The notes below the pieces were generated by a model, which was not told the origin of the DNA, did not search any database, and saw only the letters and a list, made by a program, of their open reading frames with translations. A stretch of DNA of 64,000 nucleotides from Micractinium sp. NFX-FRZ (taxonomy: Eukaryota; Chlorophyta; Trebouxiophyceae; Chlorellales; Chlorellaceae): contig JAPTJF010000056.1 in NCBI GenBank assembly GCA_029339195.1, positions 154,758 through 218,757 of the forward strand, in the 5' to 3' direction. Positions 46,067 to 57,500 of this stretch are shown piece by piece. Each line of letters begins with the position of its first letter. Within the stretch, counting starts at the first letter, position 1. A program made the translations under genes and the position numbers.

Positions 46067-47001
46067 GTGGCAGGGGCTGTCACCTGTTGACAGCGGGGCA
46101 GGCGGTCTACGCTGCCATGAGGCCCGCTCTGTCCACTTTTGAGGCTGTGCCCACTGCCTGCCACCCTTTGCCACGTTGATGTTCCATTGGGATGGTGCCA
46201 TTTCGGGCAGCCCACTAGGGGCTATTTCTGCATGTAGACCTTTTGTGATGCGGTACACCAGCTCTGACGTGCCCCACTGCCGGCAGCGCCCCGCTGCTCA
46301 ATGCCACCAAAGAGGCTGCATCAGCGCCCCGCCAGTGCTTGCGAGATGTTGGCCTTCTTGTTCTTCATGGCCGCTGTCTTGGTGGCAGAGGTGGGGATGG
46401 AAGAGGGCATTGGAAGCAAGCTGCAGCACACTCAGGCCTGCGGCACACTGTGCGCTGGTGCCAGCAGCAGGGCGGCAGCGGGGCGGGACCCCACTGGCCG
46501 GAACAGCACGCGTCGGCCGGCCGACGCATGCATCCTGGTGCAATATATACTGCTAACAGTAACCGTTGGGGCGAGCCGGAGCCCTGCACAGCAACTTCAG
46601 CGCCTTCCCTGGTTCAGGCGCACCGCACTCACACTATACGCCCCAGGAGGCCGCGGCCCGTTTCTTTTTCACGCGGCCCGCGCAGGACCAGATTTTTAAG
46701 CCGATTGGGCGAATAGGGAGTCCTCCTAGCGGAGGCGGCCTCGCCAAAAGCAGTGGTTGGTTTGCCGCTGCCCTGCCTGCACGTGCTGCTCCCTGGGCTT
46801 TACACGACCGCTCAAATTGCGCCCCGCTGTTGCCTGCCTGCAGGGCGCTCCTGCGCAAGCGCCTCAGCCTGGGCGCCAGCGGCGGCCGGCTGGAGGCAGC
46901 CAGCGGCGGCGCCACACCTGCCGCCGCGGGTGCTGGCGACAGCGTGCTGCTCGACATCACAACTGAGGCCAGCAACCAGCAGCACCGAGCAGCTGCACTA
47001 G
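46067..47001. other. Unresolved stretch before the first secreted-protein paralogue
   Basis: About 0.9 kb in which no complete gene can be supported. The left part is the 3' region of the 45059 gene. An acceptor-like CTGCCTGCAG at about 46843, followed by an open frame reading LRKRLSLGASGGRL, could be an exon of something else. A 29-codon minus-strand frame (about 46323-46412) is also open. The expected signal-peptide exon of the next gene was not found here. Confidence 0.3.
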
Positions 47002-48594
47002 CAGCAGCGCAATGCCGCGCACCTGCGGCGCCCAGTGTCCCGCTGCCACAGCCGGCGGCGGCGCTCCCTGCATCAAGCATGCAAGGTCACTGCAATCGCC
47101 AGGAGCGACGCGAAGGCCGAGCCGCGTGAGTAGTGGGTGGGGCGTTGCTGCCGGCCGCGCTGGTGCCCGCTCCAATGCGCCCCCTCCGCCGCCCTGCCGC
47201 CGCCTGCCAACACCCTCCCAGTGCCCCGCTCAACCACTCCTGTCGTCCTTCCTCCCTGCAGCCGCCGTTGCCCAGGCACTGTCCCAGGCCTTTAGCGACT
47301 GCTCCTCCATTCCTTCCACCCAGTCCTGCGACAGCGTGGCCGAAGCCCGGGCGGAAGCAGTCGCCTATGCCATTGCCACCGGTAGGGGCGCGGACTGTGG
47401 CACCAGAGCAGTGCAGCCTTGCCTGCTGCTGAGCTGTAGCCGAGTGCTTCCGCTGCTGCTGCTGCTGCTACTTGCTGGCACATTAGGAGGGGGACCCAGG
47501 CACGATGTTGAGCTGTCGCCGAGCGCTGCTGACTGCCTCTGCCCGCCTGCACCTGCCTCCCTACACTGCAGCCTCCGCTTTCGCTGCGGGCAGCGTGCAG
47601 GGAGGCCCCGGCTGCAAGGGCACGGCGGAGGCAAATGCAAAGTCACAGGCCCAAGCGCTGGCCACGGTGTGTGGGGTCCGCAAGACAGGGGGGGAGCAGC
47701 GGGCAGGGCGGTGGCTGCGGTTGAAGTGCACTGCGCCGCCGCTTGGTGGGGTGCCTGCTGCCCTTCCCACCTCGCTGCTTGCTGTCCGCTTTCAATACCC
47801 GACCCTGCCGCACCCTTACTCACAGAAGCAATTGCGTAGACTGATTGTCTAGGGCGCCGATCAACAGCCCCTGCCGGCTGCATCCGAGCCTTCTACGCCT
47901 CCCCACAACACGCAGCCCCTGCTCCACTCTGCCCTCTGCAGGCCTACGCCGATGCCCTGGCCAAGGCGGGCTGCAGCGGCGCTTCTGCCACCGCCAGCTC
48001 CCAGTCCATCCAGCAGGCCATTGCCACCGCCTCTGCCGAGGCCAGCGCACTCGTGGAGGGGGAGGCCGGCCCAGGAGGCTCCGTCGACCTCTCCGCCAAG
48101 TGAGCGCTCAATTTATGTGCCCTCTCTGTGCTGCCTTTCCCTGGCCAGCTGCCGACACGACCCCGACGCCTGCCTGCCCTGGCGTTGGCCGGGGGCGAGA
48201 GAGTGGGCTGAGGTGTTGGCATCTTGGGCCAGCCAATGGATTGCAGATTGCCTGACATGCCACCTCATCATAGACTGCCACTCAGCTGTGCCCCCTCCCC
48301 TTGTGCCCCCCTGCTTCCACTCCTCCCGCTGCCTGCAGGGCGGAGTCTGTTCAAACTGTGAGGAACTGGGGTGGGGGCGGGCAGAGGGCAGCACGAGCGG
48401 GGGTGTTGAGGCTTTGCTAGGAGCTGGCTGCCCGCCTGCGTGCCTGCGTGCCCGCCCGCCTACCTGCCTGCCCACCTGCCTCCCCATCGCTACTGCATGT
48501 CAACAAAGCATGCCTCCTCCTTGGTTACCGCCTGCAGAGCATCACGCCGGCAGTGGCCTCTGCTATCGCCACCGCCCTGGCTGCCTGCGGCTGA
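47002..48594 (+). CDS. Small Ala/Ser-rich cysteine protein, paralogue 1; 5' end not found
   Basis: Exons read up to 47125, then 47262-47381, 47572-47666, 47942-48099, 48339-48357 (only 19 bases) and 48538-48594. Phases are identical to those of the paralogue at 51237. Matching blocks are CKVTAIARS, QAFSDCSSIPSTQSCDSVAE, GSVQGGPGCKG, AYADALAKAGC, SQSIQQAIATASAEASALVE and AVASAIATAL. In the frame required by exon 2, the first exon has an in-frame TAG at 46999-47001 and no ATG after it. Where the paralogue has its signal peptide, this copy reads Arg-rich sequence. It is either a copy with a changed or missing 5' exon (possibly a pseudogene) or one with an undetected upstream exon. Function unknown; a TGTAA near 48825 is a candidate 3' signal. 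Confidence 0.6.
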
Positions 48595-49002
48595 GACGCG
48601 TCAGGACGGCTTGCCTGGACTGCTTGGTCCTACGTGCTCGAATCTTCTAAGAAGAACAAGCCAAGCAGCAGGGGGGGCAGCCGCTGCGGTACCCTAATCG
48701 AACAGGGCAGGATGCCATGCAACGGTGCAGCCTGCTATTGATCAGCAGGCAAGCCAAGTGATTTGCCTGGGCAGCGAGGCTGTGTTCCAACCATTCTCTT
48801 GGAATAATACATCATGCCAACGCTTGTAATCATAATATTAAAGTTCGGGGAGGAGGAGGGGTTGCCAGCGCCCAGCTGCTTGAGCGCCAGCTTGGCACAC
48901 CTGCTGAGAAACTCATTTTCCGGACAGTGTGGCCCCTGCCACACTCCTCCCTCTTCTTCTCTACATCTATAATCAACCCACTCGGGGCTTTTGACCCCAA
49001 GG
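48595..49002. other. Intergenic region
   Basis: The 3' region of paralogue 1 (TGTAATCATAATATTAAAG near 48825) and the upstream region of the 49003 gene. No exon is seen. Confidence 0.4.
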
Positions 49003-50291
49003 ATGCGCGCACATTTTGTCAAGCTCTCAGCGGGTCGCCTGGCCACGCTTCGGCAGGCAGCGGCGGCCGGCTGGCTTCCGGGTGTTAGGGCGCAGGCACT
49101 GCAGGCAGATCTACTGGTGAGCGAGAGGCCGCAACTGGCTGACTGCCAGCGCCTGCCGCTGCCGCCCCGCCGCCCCGCAGGTGTCTACCATAGTGCTGTC
49201 GGTTCAACTCACCTGCCCACCAGATGAGCCTCTCATATAACGCGACCCAAACAATGGAACGTGTTGACTGATAGAAGGCTGTGACTCCATGCTGCAAAGT
49301 TGCAGGGCTCCCGCTACAGAACCTGCACCGCGGTGCCGCCCGCGAAGGCCGCCGGCCTCGCCCCCTGCCCCCGGCAGGCGCTGTGGGGCATCGGTGGCCC
49401 GGCTGCTGCCGCAGGTGTGCGACCACAGCAGCCAGGCCGTCACGGCACCAGCCGACTGTACAGCACCAGCAGCGGCGCTGCCGACGGCGTGCCGGCCGCG
49501 TCCAAGGCCCCTGCACCCACGCCCCCAGCCGACATTATTGACCTGCCTGCCAAGCTGGCACTGCTCGAGTCGGAGATAGGGTGCAGCCCGGAGGCCGCAC
49601 TGCAGCGCTTCACACCATTCCTCTGCAGCCCCATCCACCACATCTCGACACGGCTCGGCTTCCTGGCCAGCCGGGGGAAGCTGCGGCGCCTGCCGCTCAC
49701 GCCCCGCCTGTTTGAGGTGAGGCGCGCTTCAGTGATTTGTCCTAGTTGTACCCGTGTTCGGCACTCGTTCGCGCCGCGCTCATGCCGCGCTGCACTGCAC
49801 TCTCCTGCCGGCGTGTCTCTTGTGTCAGCCCTTGCTACTTAATATATTATATCCCTTGTCACTTGTTTTATCTTCTTCAGGTGCTCACGCATGCCTTCTG
49901 CCTGCCTGCCCACGCACCGCCCGCAGACCCTCTGCAACCTGCCTGACCCGCACCGCTGGTCATGCTTTATGTGCCCGCTGTCAGCTGCCTGCCCCTTGTT
50001 CTGCATGGTTTCTGCACCGGCAAAGACGAGTCGTGCCGGCTGCTCGCGGCAGCTGTCGTGCCCGAGCAGTACGCCGGTCGGTGTCCGTTCCCTCTGATCT
50101 GTACCTCTGCCTGTACCTCCTCCCACTGGCAGGTCATCTGCCCCAGCGATGAGGAGCTGTGCCGGCTGCATGGGGAGCAGGTGGAAGAGCTGGCGGCATT
50201 CAAGCAGCAGCACCTGGCCTCGGAGGCCTGGCGCCAGTTCTGCGCCCTGCACGGCGTGCAGCAGGGGCAGCCGCCACAGCAGACGTTTTGA
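49003..50291 (+). CDS. Small organellar protein, possibly mTERF-related
   Basis: Three exons: 49003-49116, 49306-49716, 50133-50291. All are phase 0, giving 227 aa. The segment SRLYSTSSGA at about residues 80-90 looks like a mitochondrial presequence end, which is far from the ATG, so the true start may be later or exon 1 may be wrong. The second half (LPAKLALLESEIGCSPEAAL, FLCSPIHHISTRLGFLASRG, LTPRLFEVICPSDEELCRL) has the spacing of helical mTERF repeats with a short C-terminal Ser-Asp-x-x-x-Cys element. mTERF proteins bind organellar nucleic acid and affect transcription or splicing. The assignment is tentative. An AATAAA at about 50371 follows the stop. Confidence 0.45.
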
Positions 50292-50885
50292 TTTCCCGCT
50301 TGCTCAAGTGGCGGGGATGCTGATGTGGCAGTGACCCTCTGTTGTGACGCCAGCATTGTATTGACCGTGTGAATAAAATCGTGCATGCACACATGTGTGT
50401 GTACACACCAGCACCAGCGGCGTCGCGGCCCGTTTGTCTTCTCACTAACAGGCAGTGCCGTGGCATCTGTAAGGGCAGCCCTGCTCCTCGCCAGCAAGGC
50501 GCTGCAGCCAGGCCCGCCCACCGTTCATTGCTTACCACATACACCACGCAAGAGCCGGCAAAACCATTTTTGTAACTCTTACTTTCGCTGCAAGCACAGG
50601 CCTGGTCCATGGGCACCTGTGCAGAGCTCAAACGGTATGCCCAGCGGGCAGTGGGCGTGGTGGTGAGGCATGGTGGCTGCAGCTGCATTGTGTTCCTCGA
50701 ACCCTAGCTGTGTCATCGAGGAGGCAAGCATTGCACCACTGGAAGTAGCCAGGTCAGTCCCTTGGCCATGGGAGCGGTGGAAGGTGGGGTAGGCAGCCTG
50801 GCAGGAAGGTAGCCCCTCCTCGGCGGGTCCCTTCGCGCCTCGCTCCTGCTTCTTGTTCACTGCTTCTTGTTCACTGCTTCTTGTT
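50292..50885. other. Intergenic region before the second direct repeat
   Basis: An AATAAA (about 50371) and a CATGCACACATGTGTGTGTA alternating tract lie just after the previous gene. Immediately before the repeat, the decamer-like block TTCACTGCTTCTTG recurs three times (50847-50886). No exon is supported. Confidence 0.45.
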
Positions 50886-51162
50886 CATTTGAGCCTGTTG
50901 TCAGCCAGGAATATCGCGAGTGCATCCCGAGGCACCCGTCGCGGCACCCTTCCCTCCCACCCAGTCGTGCACAGTCGCCGTCGAGCAGGGTGAGTGCCCA
51001 GCTCTCCCAAGTGTCCCGATAGAGCCTCTTGTTCGGGCAGCCGCGATCGGCGCTCCGTCTTTGGGCCGAGGAGCACGTGCCTTCAGGCGGGTGCCTGGTG
51101 GGTTCCGCCCCCGCTAGCGAGGGCCCGCTGCCCTTCTCAACACTTGGTAGTGTTGCCATATT
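50886..51162 (+). repeat. 277-bp direct repeat, copy 2 (promoter/leader)
   Basis: Identical to 44664-44940. It ends 74 bases before the ATG at 51237. After it, copy 2 has a 17-base AT-only insertion (ATATATTATATATATTT), then the shared GGGTTCATATC resumes, and the shared leader block CTTGTCGTGCCGCCCCACTC leads into the ATG. Confidence 0.93.
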
Positions 51163-51236
51163 ATATATTATATATATTTGGGTTCATATCTCTAATTCTA
51201 TAACTCACTTGTCGTGCCGCCCCACTCCAGGCTGCC

Positions 51237-53132
51237 ATGGCGCCCCGCCTCTCCGCTGTCCTGCTCGGCCTGCTGGTGTCGGCCGCGCTTCTGCCGTCCG
51301 GCGCCCAGGGCGGCCGGACCCTTCTTCAAACATGCAAGGTCGTTGCGATTGCCAGAAGCGGCGCGGGAAGCGAGCCGGGTGAGTGCACGGTTGCCTGCTG
51401 CCTTTCAGGCGCCGCTGCCTCGCTGCCACCTGGGGTGCCCGCTCATGCGTCCTCACCGCCTGGCACCGCCTGGCACTGCACACCGCTTACTCAGCTCCTG
51501 CCGGTCACCAGCATTCGTCCTTGGCAGCCTGTCGTCACTCATAATTCTCCCCAAGGTCTCCTCCCCCTCCTCCCCGCAACCTCCGTCTGCTGCCCTTTGC
51601 CCCGTCAGCCAGTGTTCTTCCCACGACTGAGGATCAATGCATTTCCGCTCTGAGCCCACCCCCCTCTCACGCGTCACGTTTCCCGCCCGCCCCCTTCCTG
51701 CCGCCCATGCCCAGCAGGGGTGGCGGGCTGGCTCAGGCCTCAAGGTGGTGCTCTCTCCAACCCCTCCACTCACAGCCAGCCTCTACTCCTGGCTTGTGCC
51801 CCTCCTGGCTTCCCCTGCAGCCCAAGTCAGCCAGGCTCTGTCCAAGGCCTTTAGCGACTGCTCCTCCATCCCCTCCACCCAGAGCTGCGATTCTGTAGCG
51901 GAAGCCCAGGCTCAGGCAGTCGCCACAGCCATTGCCACGGGTAGGGGGTGCCACGCCTGCCACCGAGCTGCTATGGAGCCCCTCTGCTGCCGCTGCTGTC
52001 ACTGGGTGTCACTGCTGCCAGTGCAGCACTGCTGCTATGTCACTGCTGCCGCTCCAGCCGCTGCTGCCACTGCCGCCTGTCAACAAGGGCTGCCGGTGCT
52101 GCGTTGGTGTCCATACCATCAACGGCATGCACTGATGACGGTCTCCGCCCTCCTGCCTCTGCACCGTGCATTGCAGCCACTGCATACGCTGCGGGCAGCG
52201 TACAGGGAGGGCCAGGCTGCAAGGGCAAGGCGGAGGCTGATGCCAAGGCCCAGGCGCAATCCATTGCCACGGTGCGTGGTTGGCTGCTGCCGCCGCTGCG
52301 GACGCTTCCGTGCTGCCTGCTGCTGCTACAAGGCAGTTACTGCTGGGAAGCACCCCACACCGCAGCGCCCCACACCGAGCTCATACCCACACTCATTCAA
52401 TCAGTGTCAGTTTAATGCGCCTGCTCGGCATGTGTCTGCTCCTGCTGTGCACCGCTTGATGCAGACATCCCTGCTGCTGCTCTCAACACCCAGAGCAGTC
52501 ACGCCCTCCCTCATCAGTGCAACTCCCTCACGAGTGCAACTTGCAGCAGGGTTGAACCCTGTGCCTACCTCGCTGTCTCACCTACCTACCTACCGACGTA
52601 CCCACCTACCTGCCTGCCTACCGACACACCTACCTGCCCTCCGCAGGCCTACGCCGATGCCCTGGCCAAGGCGGGGTGTGGCGGCAACTCTGCCACCGCC
52701 AGCTCCCAGTCCATCCAGCAGGCCATTGCCACCGCCTCTGCCGAGGCCAGCGCACTCGTGGAGGGGGAGGCCGGCCCAGGAGGCTCCGTCGACCTCTCCG
52801 CCAAGTGAGCGCCGCTGACTAGTGTGTGTCACTTGCATGCCTGCTCTCAGCTTCCCCCTGCTCTCAGCTGCCTTACCTCAGCCACCATTCCTCACACATC
52901 TAGCGGGTGGGTGCGTGGCTGGGGCAGCAGGTCCAGAGTGAGCGCAAGGGCGGGCTGTGCTGAGGCAGCAGAGAGAGTTGCAGCCAGCGTAGGCTGTGCA
53001 GCCCAGAGTGACCCCTCCCTGCTCTGGCCCCCGCCCTTCACCCATCCCTGCAGGGCCGAGTCGATCCAGACGGTGAGCGAGAGGAGGGGAAGGCAGAGGG
53101 GAAGGCAGGGCGTGGCTTTGGGCTGGCTGCTT

Positions 53133-53169
<37 letters not shown>

Positions 53170-53305
53170 CTTCCCATCCCGCTTCTTCTCCCGCATCCGC
53201 ACACCAGCACGCCACGCACCCATGGACCCTCCTTCCCTTGCCCTGCAGTCCATCCAAACGGCAGTGGCCTCTGCCATCGCCACCGCCCTGGCCTCCTGCG
53301 CCTAA
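51237..53305 (+). CDS. Small secreted Ala/Ser-rich cysteine protein, paralogue 2
   Basis: Six exons: 51237-51378, 51821-51940, 52177-52271, 52647-52804, 53054-53072 (19 bases), 53249-53305. All are in phase, giving 196 aa. MAPRLSAVLLGLLVSAALLP is a clear signal peptide ending near SGAQGG. The mature chain is Ala/Ser/Gln-rich with six spaced cysteines (TCKV, SDCSSIPSTQSC, GPGCKG, KAGCGG, ASCA at the end) and probably forms helices with disulfides. I know of no named family. The near-identical paralogue at 47-48.6 kb shares all exon borders, including the 19-base exon coding AESIQT. The promoter is a copy of that of the unrelated 45059 gene. Introns 4 and 5 carry CCTA and GCCT repeats. Confidence 0.75.
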
Positions 53306-54522
53306 GGCGGCTCAGGAAGAAGGAGGGACACAGCACAGTCCTGCCGACCCTGCAGCAACTACCAGGCCCCGCTTGCCATGCAGAGAGTACTCCCAGCACC
53401 CTATACAGAGCTGTAAAGAGCAGCCGGCCAGCCAGCCGCTGGCTGCTGCATTGCACACTGGCGAAGGCGCCCAGCCCTGGCCAATGCGCCACACTACAAC
53501 GAGGCCACCACACTGTGCTGACCAACAACCGGCAGCTCCCGATTGCTCCCGATGCAACTGCTTGCTGCCCTGCCATCAAGCCAGACTTCAACACACTCTT
53601 GCCCCTGCTGTGGATGCGCGCCCTGCTTGCTTGCTTGCTTGATTACAGTCCAGGACCTCGCTACTAGTACAGACGAGCCGCAAAGTGCGGCAAAGTGCGG
53701 CAGAAGCGTGTGCGTGTGTGTGGGTGCATATGTAAATGCGTTGTATTGTGCGATCAATTGAGTGAGCTGGAGAGGACAAGGGGGGTATGATAACGGTGGA
53801 GTCTTGGGTGCCAAGGTGAGCTTGCAGGGCTGAAAAGAGGCAGCCACAGGAACGGAAGGCAGGGGAGAGTGCCGGGGGGGAGCCGAGGCAGGAGCAGCGC
53901 TGTCAAGGGTTAGTGCGGAGCCAAGGGGGGTGTCGGGTAAGGGGGCAGGAAAAGGGGGGTGGGCCGAGTGTGTGTGAGTTTGTTGGCAGGTGCCAGTCTC
54001 TGGGGGCGCACGCGCTCGACTGCGCGTGCACTGGACGGCACATGAACAAAACCTGGTTGGCTGCTTTGGGAGCCCCCAGCACCACAAATGAATGTTGCGA
54101 CGGGGGCTGCTGGCAGGGCAGGGGGGAAGACAACGACGCGTGGGCACTGGGGCCCTGGCCGCCCAAACAGAGGGCAGCAGCGGCAGAGGGCGGCCAGGGC
54201 GGGCAGCATGAATTGCGGACGAAAGGATGTAAAATGCAGGGCACGTTGTAGATGGGTTGCAGCATGCACGCTCTTCTTGCTTTGTCTTCTCGGTAGACAC
54301 AACAGGGCGGGTACTAAACACGGAGGTGGGCACAACGTCGCTTGCCACGATTGAGGGCGCTCACGCTCGCTCGATTCCACGCGGCCAGGCTCTGGCTACT
54401 CGGCTTGTTCAGCCTCTAGCGGCTGGCCGATGAAAAGGCGGCATACGTTGCCCGCAGCGGCAAGCAGCTGGGCAGGCAATCAGCAGGCTGCTGGACTGCT
54501 GCTGAGCGCCAGCTGGGCAGCT
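53306..54522. other. Convergent intergenic region
   Basis: 1.2 kb between the stop codons of paralogue 2 (+) and the receiver-SPA gene (-). A plus-strand ATATGTAAATG at about 53730 and a minus-strand TGTAA (TTACA at 53643-53647) are candidate 3' signals. No exon is supported. Confidence 0.45.
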
Positions 54523-57500
54523 TCATTCCAGCTTCAGAATCTGCAGCAGCCCCTGGCTGTTGGCCGCCAGGCAGTGCCGGCTGCGGTTGGCCCAGCAGAC
54601 GGCGCTCACAAAGGGCTGGTGCCCCTCGCTGCCGGTGGCCTCGGCAGGCGCAAAGCGGTACTGCGCCGTGCTGAAGGGGAGGGAGCGGTAGTACGCGTAC
54701 ACTGCAGGCGGGGAGCGGGGGTCGAGGGGCAATCGGTGAGGGATCGAGCAGAGTGGAGGGCTTGCTGAGCTCAGCAAGCAGGTGTGAATCGCAAGCAGGC
54801 GAGCAGGCAGTCTGGGCGGAGGCACCCCAGCGCTGTGCCACACAGCGCCCTGACTGCCTGCCTGCCTGCGCCTCCTCAGTGCTGCCGCACCCCTTGCAGC
54901 CGGCAGTCCCCGTCAGCATAAAGCCAGACCACCCTGCTAGCTTGCCTGCATTGTCCTCGGAGCCGCACAGGATGTGGCCATCTGGCGACACCGACAGCCC
55001 CACAAAGTTGCGCTGGTTGCGGTGCCCCGTGTAGGTGCAGGCGGGCCGCTGCTTCGTCTGGGCCTGGCCGCCGCCGCCGCTGCCACAGATGGTGCTGCCG
55101 CCGCTGGCGGTGCTGGCGTCGGGGGCGCTGGAGGACAGGACCTCGCGCAGATCCCACAGCCTGCGGAGTGTGGTGGGAGAGGAGGGTGAGGGTGGGAGGC
55201 GGGCGTGGAGGTGCGGCTGGGCGCAATACTGGCTTGGCAGCGGGTCGGAAGCGGCGCGCCTGCCCAACCACGCTCCGCAGCCCAAGGGCCCATCTCCCTG
55301 CAGCGCGCCCTGAGCTGCTGCTGCTGCCTGTAAACCGCTTCATTATACACGCACACACACACGTACCTGAGGGTGCTGTCTGTCGAGGCGGACACCAGGT
55401 GGCTGCCGCCCAAGAACTTGACGTACGACACGGCGCGCTGAGGGCCCGACACCACAGCCAGCGGTTGACCTGCAGGGGCGGGGGGCAGGGGTGGGGCGGG
55501 CCGATGAGCATGGGCACGCAGTGGGGTAGGAAACTCTACTCACCCTGCTACCCTGGGACCCCCAACCCCGCACCCCACCCACAGCACTGGCGAGCACCAT
55601 CGCCACCCACCCACAGCACCCGTCCCGCCCATCTCCACGCACCCACACGCCACATCACCACACACCACACCCCCCTGCGCTGCCCACCTGTGTGGCGCAG
55701 GTCGTAGAGGTAGACCCGGTAGTTGGCGCAGCCAAAGGCGATGGTGTGGGAGTCGGCGGGGGAGAACTGGACGGAGCAGACGTTGGCGGGGGCGGTGATG
55801 CGGGCGACGGAGGAGGGGTCGGTGACGCTCCACAGGCGCACGCTGCCGTCATCGCTGCCGCTGCAGGGGGGGGAGCAGCCAGAGAGAGGAGCAGAGGGGC
55901 GGGGGTCGGCAGAAGGCAGGACACACGGAGGGATGCGCTGGGCCTCATTTGACTCCAGGCTAGCGCCCCCGGCCGGTCCACCTGCAGCCCGCACCTCAAC
56001 CGCTCAAGCGTGCCAATGCCGCTCCATGCTACTGTTGCCCTTACCCAACCTGTCCATCCTGCCCACCAGCGTGCGCACCTGAGGAAGCGCATGGGGTCTG
56101 TGGTGGAGAAGTCGACCGACCAGACGCGCCGCGCGTGCTCGTCGTACTGCGCAACCTCTCCCGCGGTGGAGGCGTCCCACAGCTGGATGAGGCCGCTGTA
56201 GTCGCTGGTGATCAGCTGGCTCTTCACGTAGCTGTTCCACGACACGCTGCTCAGCTTGCTGCGCGTCGTGATCTGCAGGGTGGGCAGAGGTGGAGGTGGG
56301 GGGAAGCAGGAGGAGGGTTGGCGGCTGGGCAGCGGGGGGCGGGGGGTTACGGGAGGGCAGCCAAGCCGCAGCGCACAAGTGGCAGCGCACACGCGGCAAA
56401 AGCCGCACGTAGGACCTGAGGGGATGCCAGGGTCAGCCGGGAACCAGGCAAGCCCAACACTTCCCTCATGCCCCCCACACATCTCCAGGTGCCCCCACAC
56501 GCCCTTGCCACGCCGCCACGCCGCACCCACCTGCAGCGCGGGGTAGTGCATGATGCCTGCGCCTGCCGTGGCGGTGCCGTCCTCCCCCAGGCACGCCTTG
56601 AAGTCAAAGATCTTCACCCGGCGGGACACCCCCACGGTGGCAAAGAACTCGTCGTCGCGGTCAAACGCGGCGCAGCAGGCCTGCGGCAGGGCGTTTGGGC
56701 ATATGAACAGGGGGGCACGGTCAGAGAGGAGAAAGAAGGAGGAGGCCAGCAGGAGAGGTTGCATGGCGAGAGGGGCGGCAGAATGGAGAGCAACTCCACA
56801 ATCGCGAGGCAGCCCAACCCGCTGCAACAGCCCCCGCCCGCCTGCCCACTCACCATCTCCACGGGGGATGCAAGGTCGCCCGAGCGCAGTGTGGCCTTGA
56901 GGCCCAGCCGGCTGTGGGCCGCCAGCTCATTGAGGTCACGAGCAAACGACTCCAGGTGGGCGGCCGGCTGCCGCCGCAGCTCCCCTCCCTCGTTTGCCGC
57001 CGCCGGCGCCGCCACTGCTGCCGCTGCCTGCATCTCCGTCTGCTGCCGCCTCTTGAAGAACATCTCCTCCAGCTGCGGCATCACAGCCGCCACGCGCTGC
57101 TGCTGCTCCTCCGGCAGCACGTCGCCCACCACGGCAGCTGCCAGGTCAGCCACTGCTGACGCGGCGGCCAGGTCGGCAGCCATCATGCGCGCACGCTTTG
57201 CAAGGGGCTGCTCTGCTGCCGCAGCCTCAGCCTCGTCCGCCTGCGCGAGCTGTGCGGCCGAGCCGTCGCGCTGCCGCCGCTGTGCCACCACATCGCCAAT
57301 GTCAGTCTCCAACGCTGCCAGCTGCGCCTGCGCCTGCACCAGCTCCTGCTGCTTCGACTTGCGCAGCAGCAGCAGGAAGTGGCGCACGGCCTCGTGATCC
57401 ACAACAGTGGCTGCGGGTGCTGCTGCTGCTGGAGCGGCTGGCGCGGCTGCCGGCACCGGCGCGGCTGCCGTCAAGGCCGTGGGCGCGGCAGCTCCCGCCA

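Noticed and set aside
46566..47129. Plus-strand 187-codon frame as a gene
   Set aside because: It overlaps the first exon of paralogue 1 in the wrong frame and is Ala/Arg-biased; only a small part (LRKRLSLG onward) looks exon-like, so it is left unresolved.
49754..50152. Extra exon of the 49003 gene within its second intron
   Set aside because: Frames there contain early stops or break the phase between exons 2 and 3, and the composition is that of intron.
44664..51162. LTR retrotransposon with 277-bp LTRs
   Set aside because: The internal 6 kb contains ordinary host-type genes and no gag, protease, reverse transcriptase or integrase, and the repeats lack TG...CA ends.
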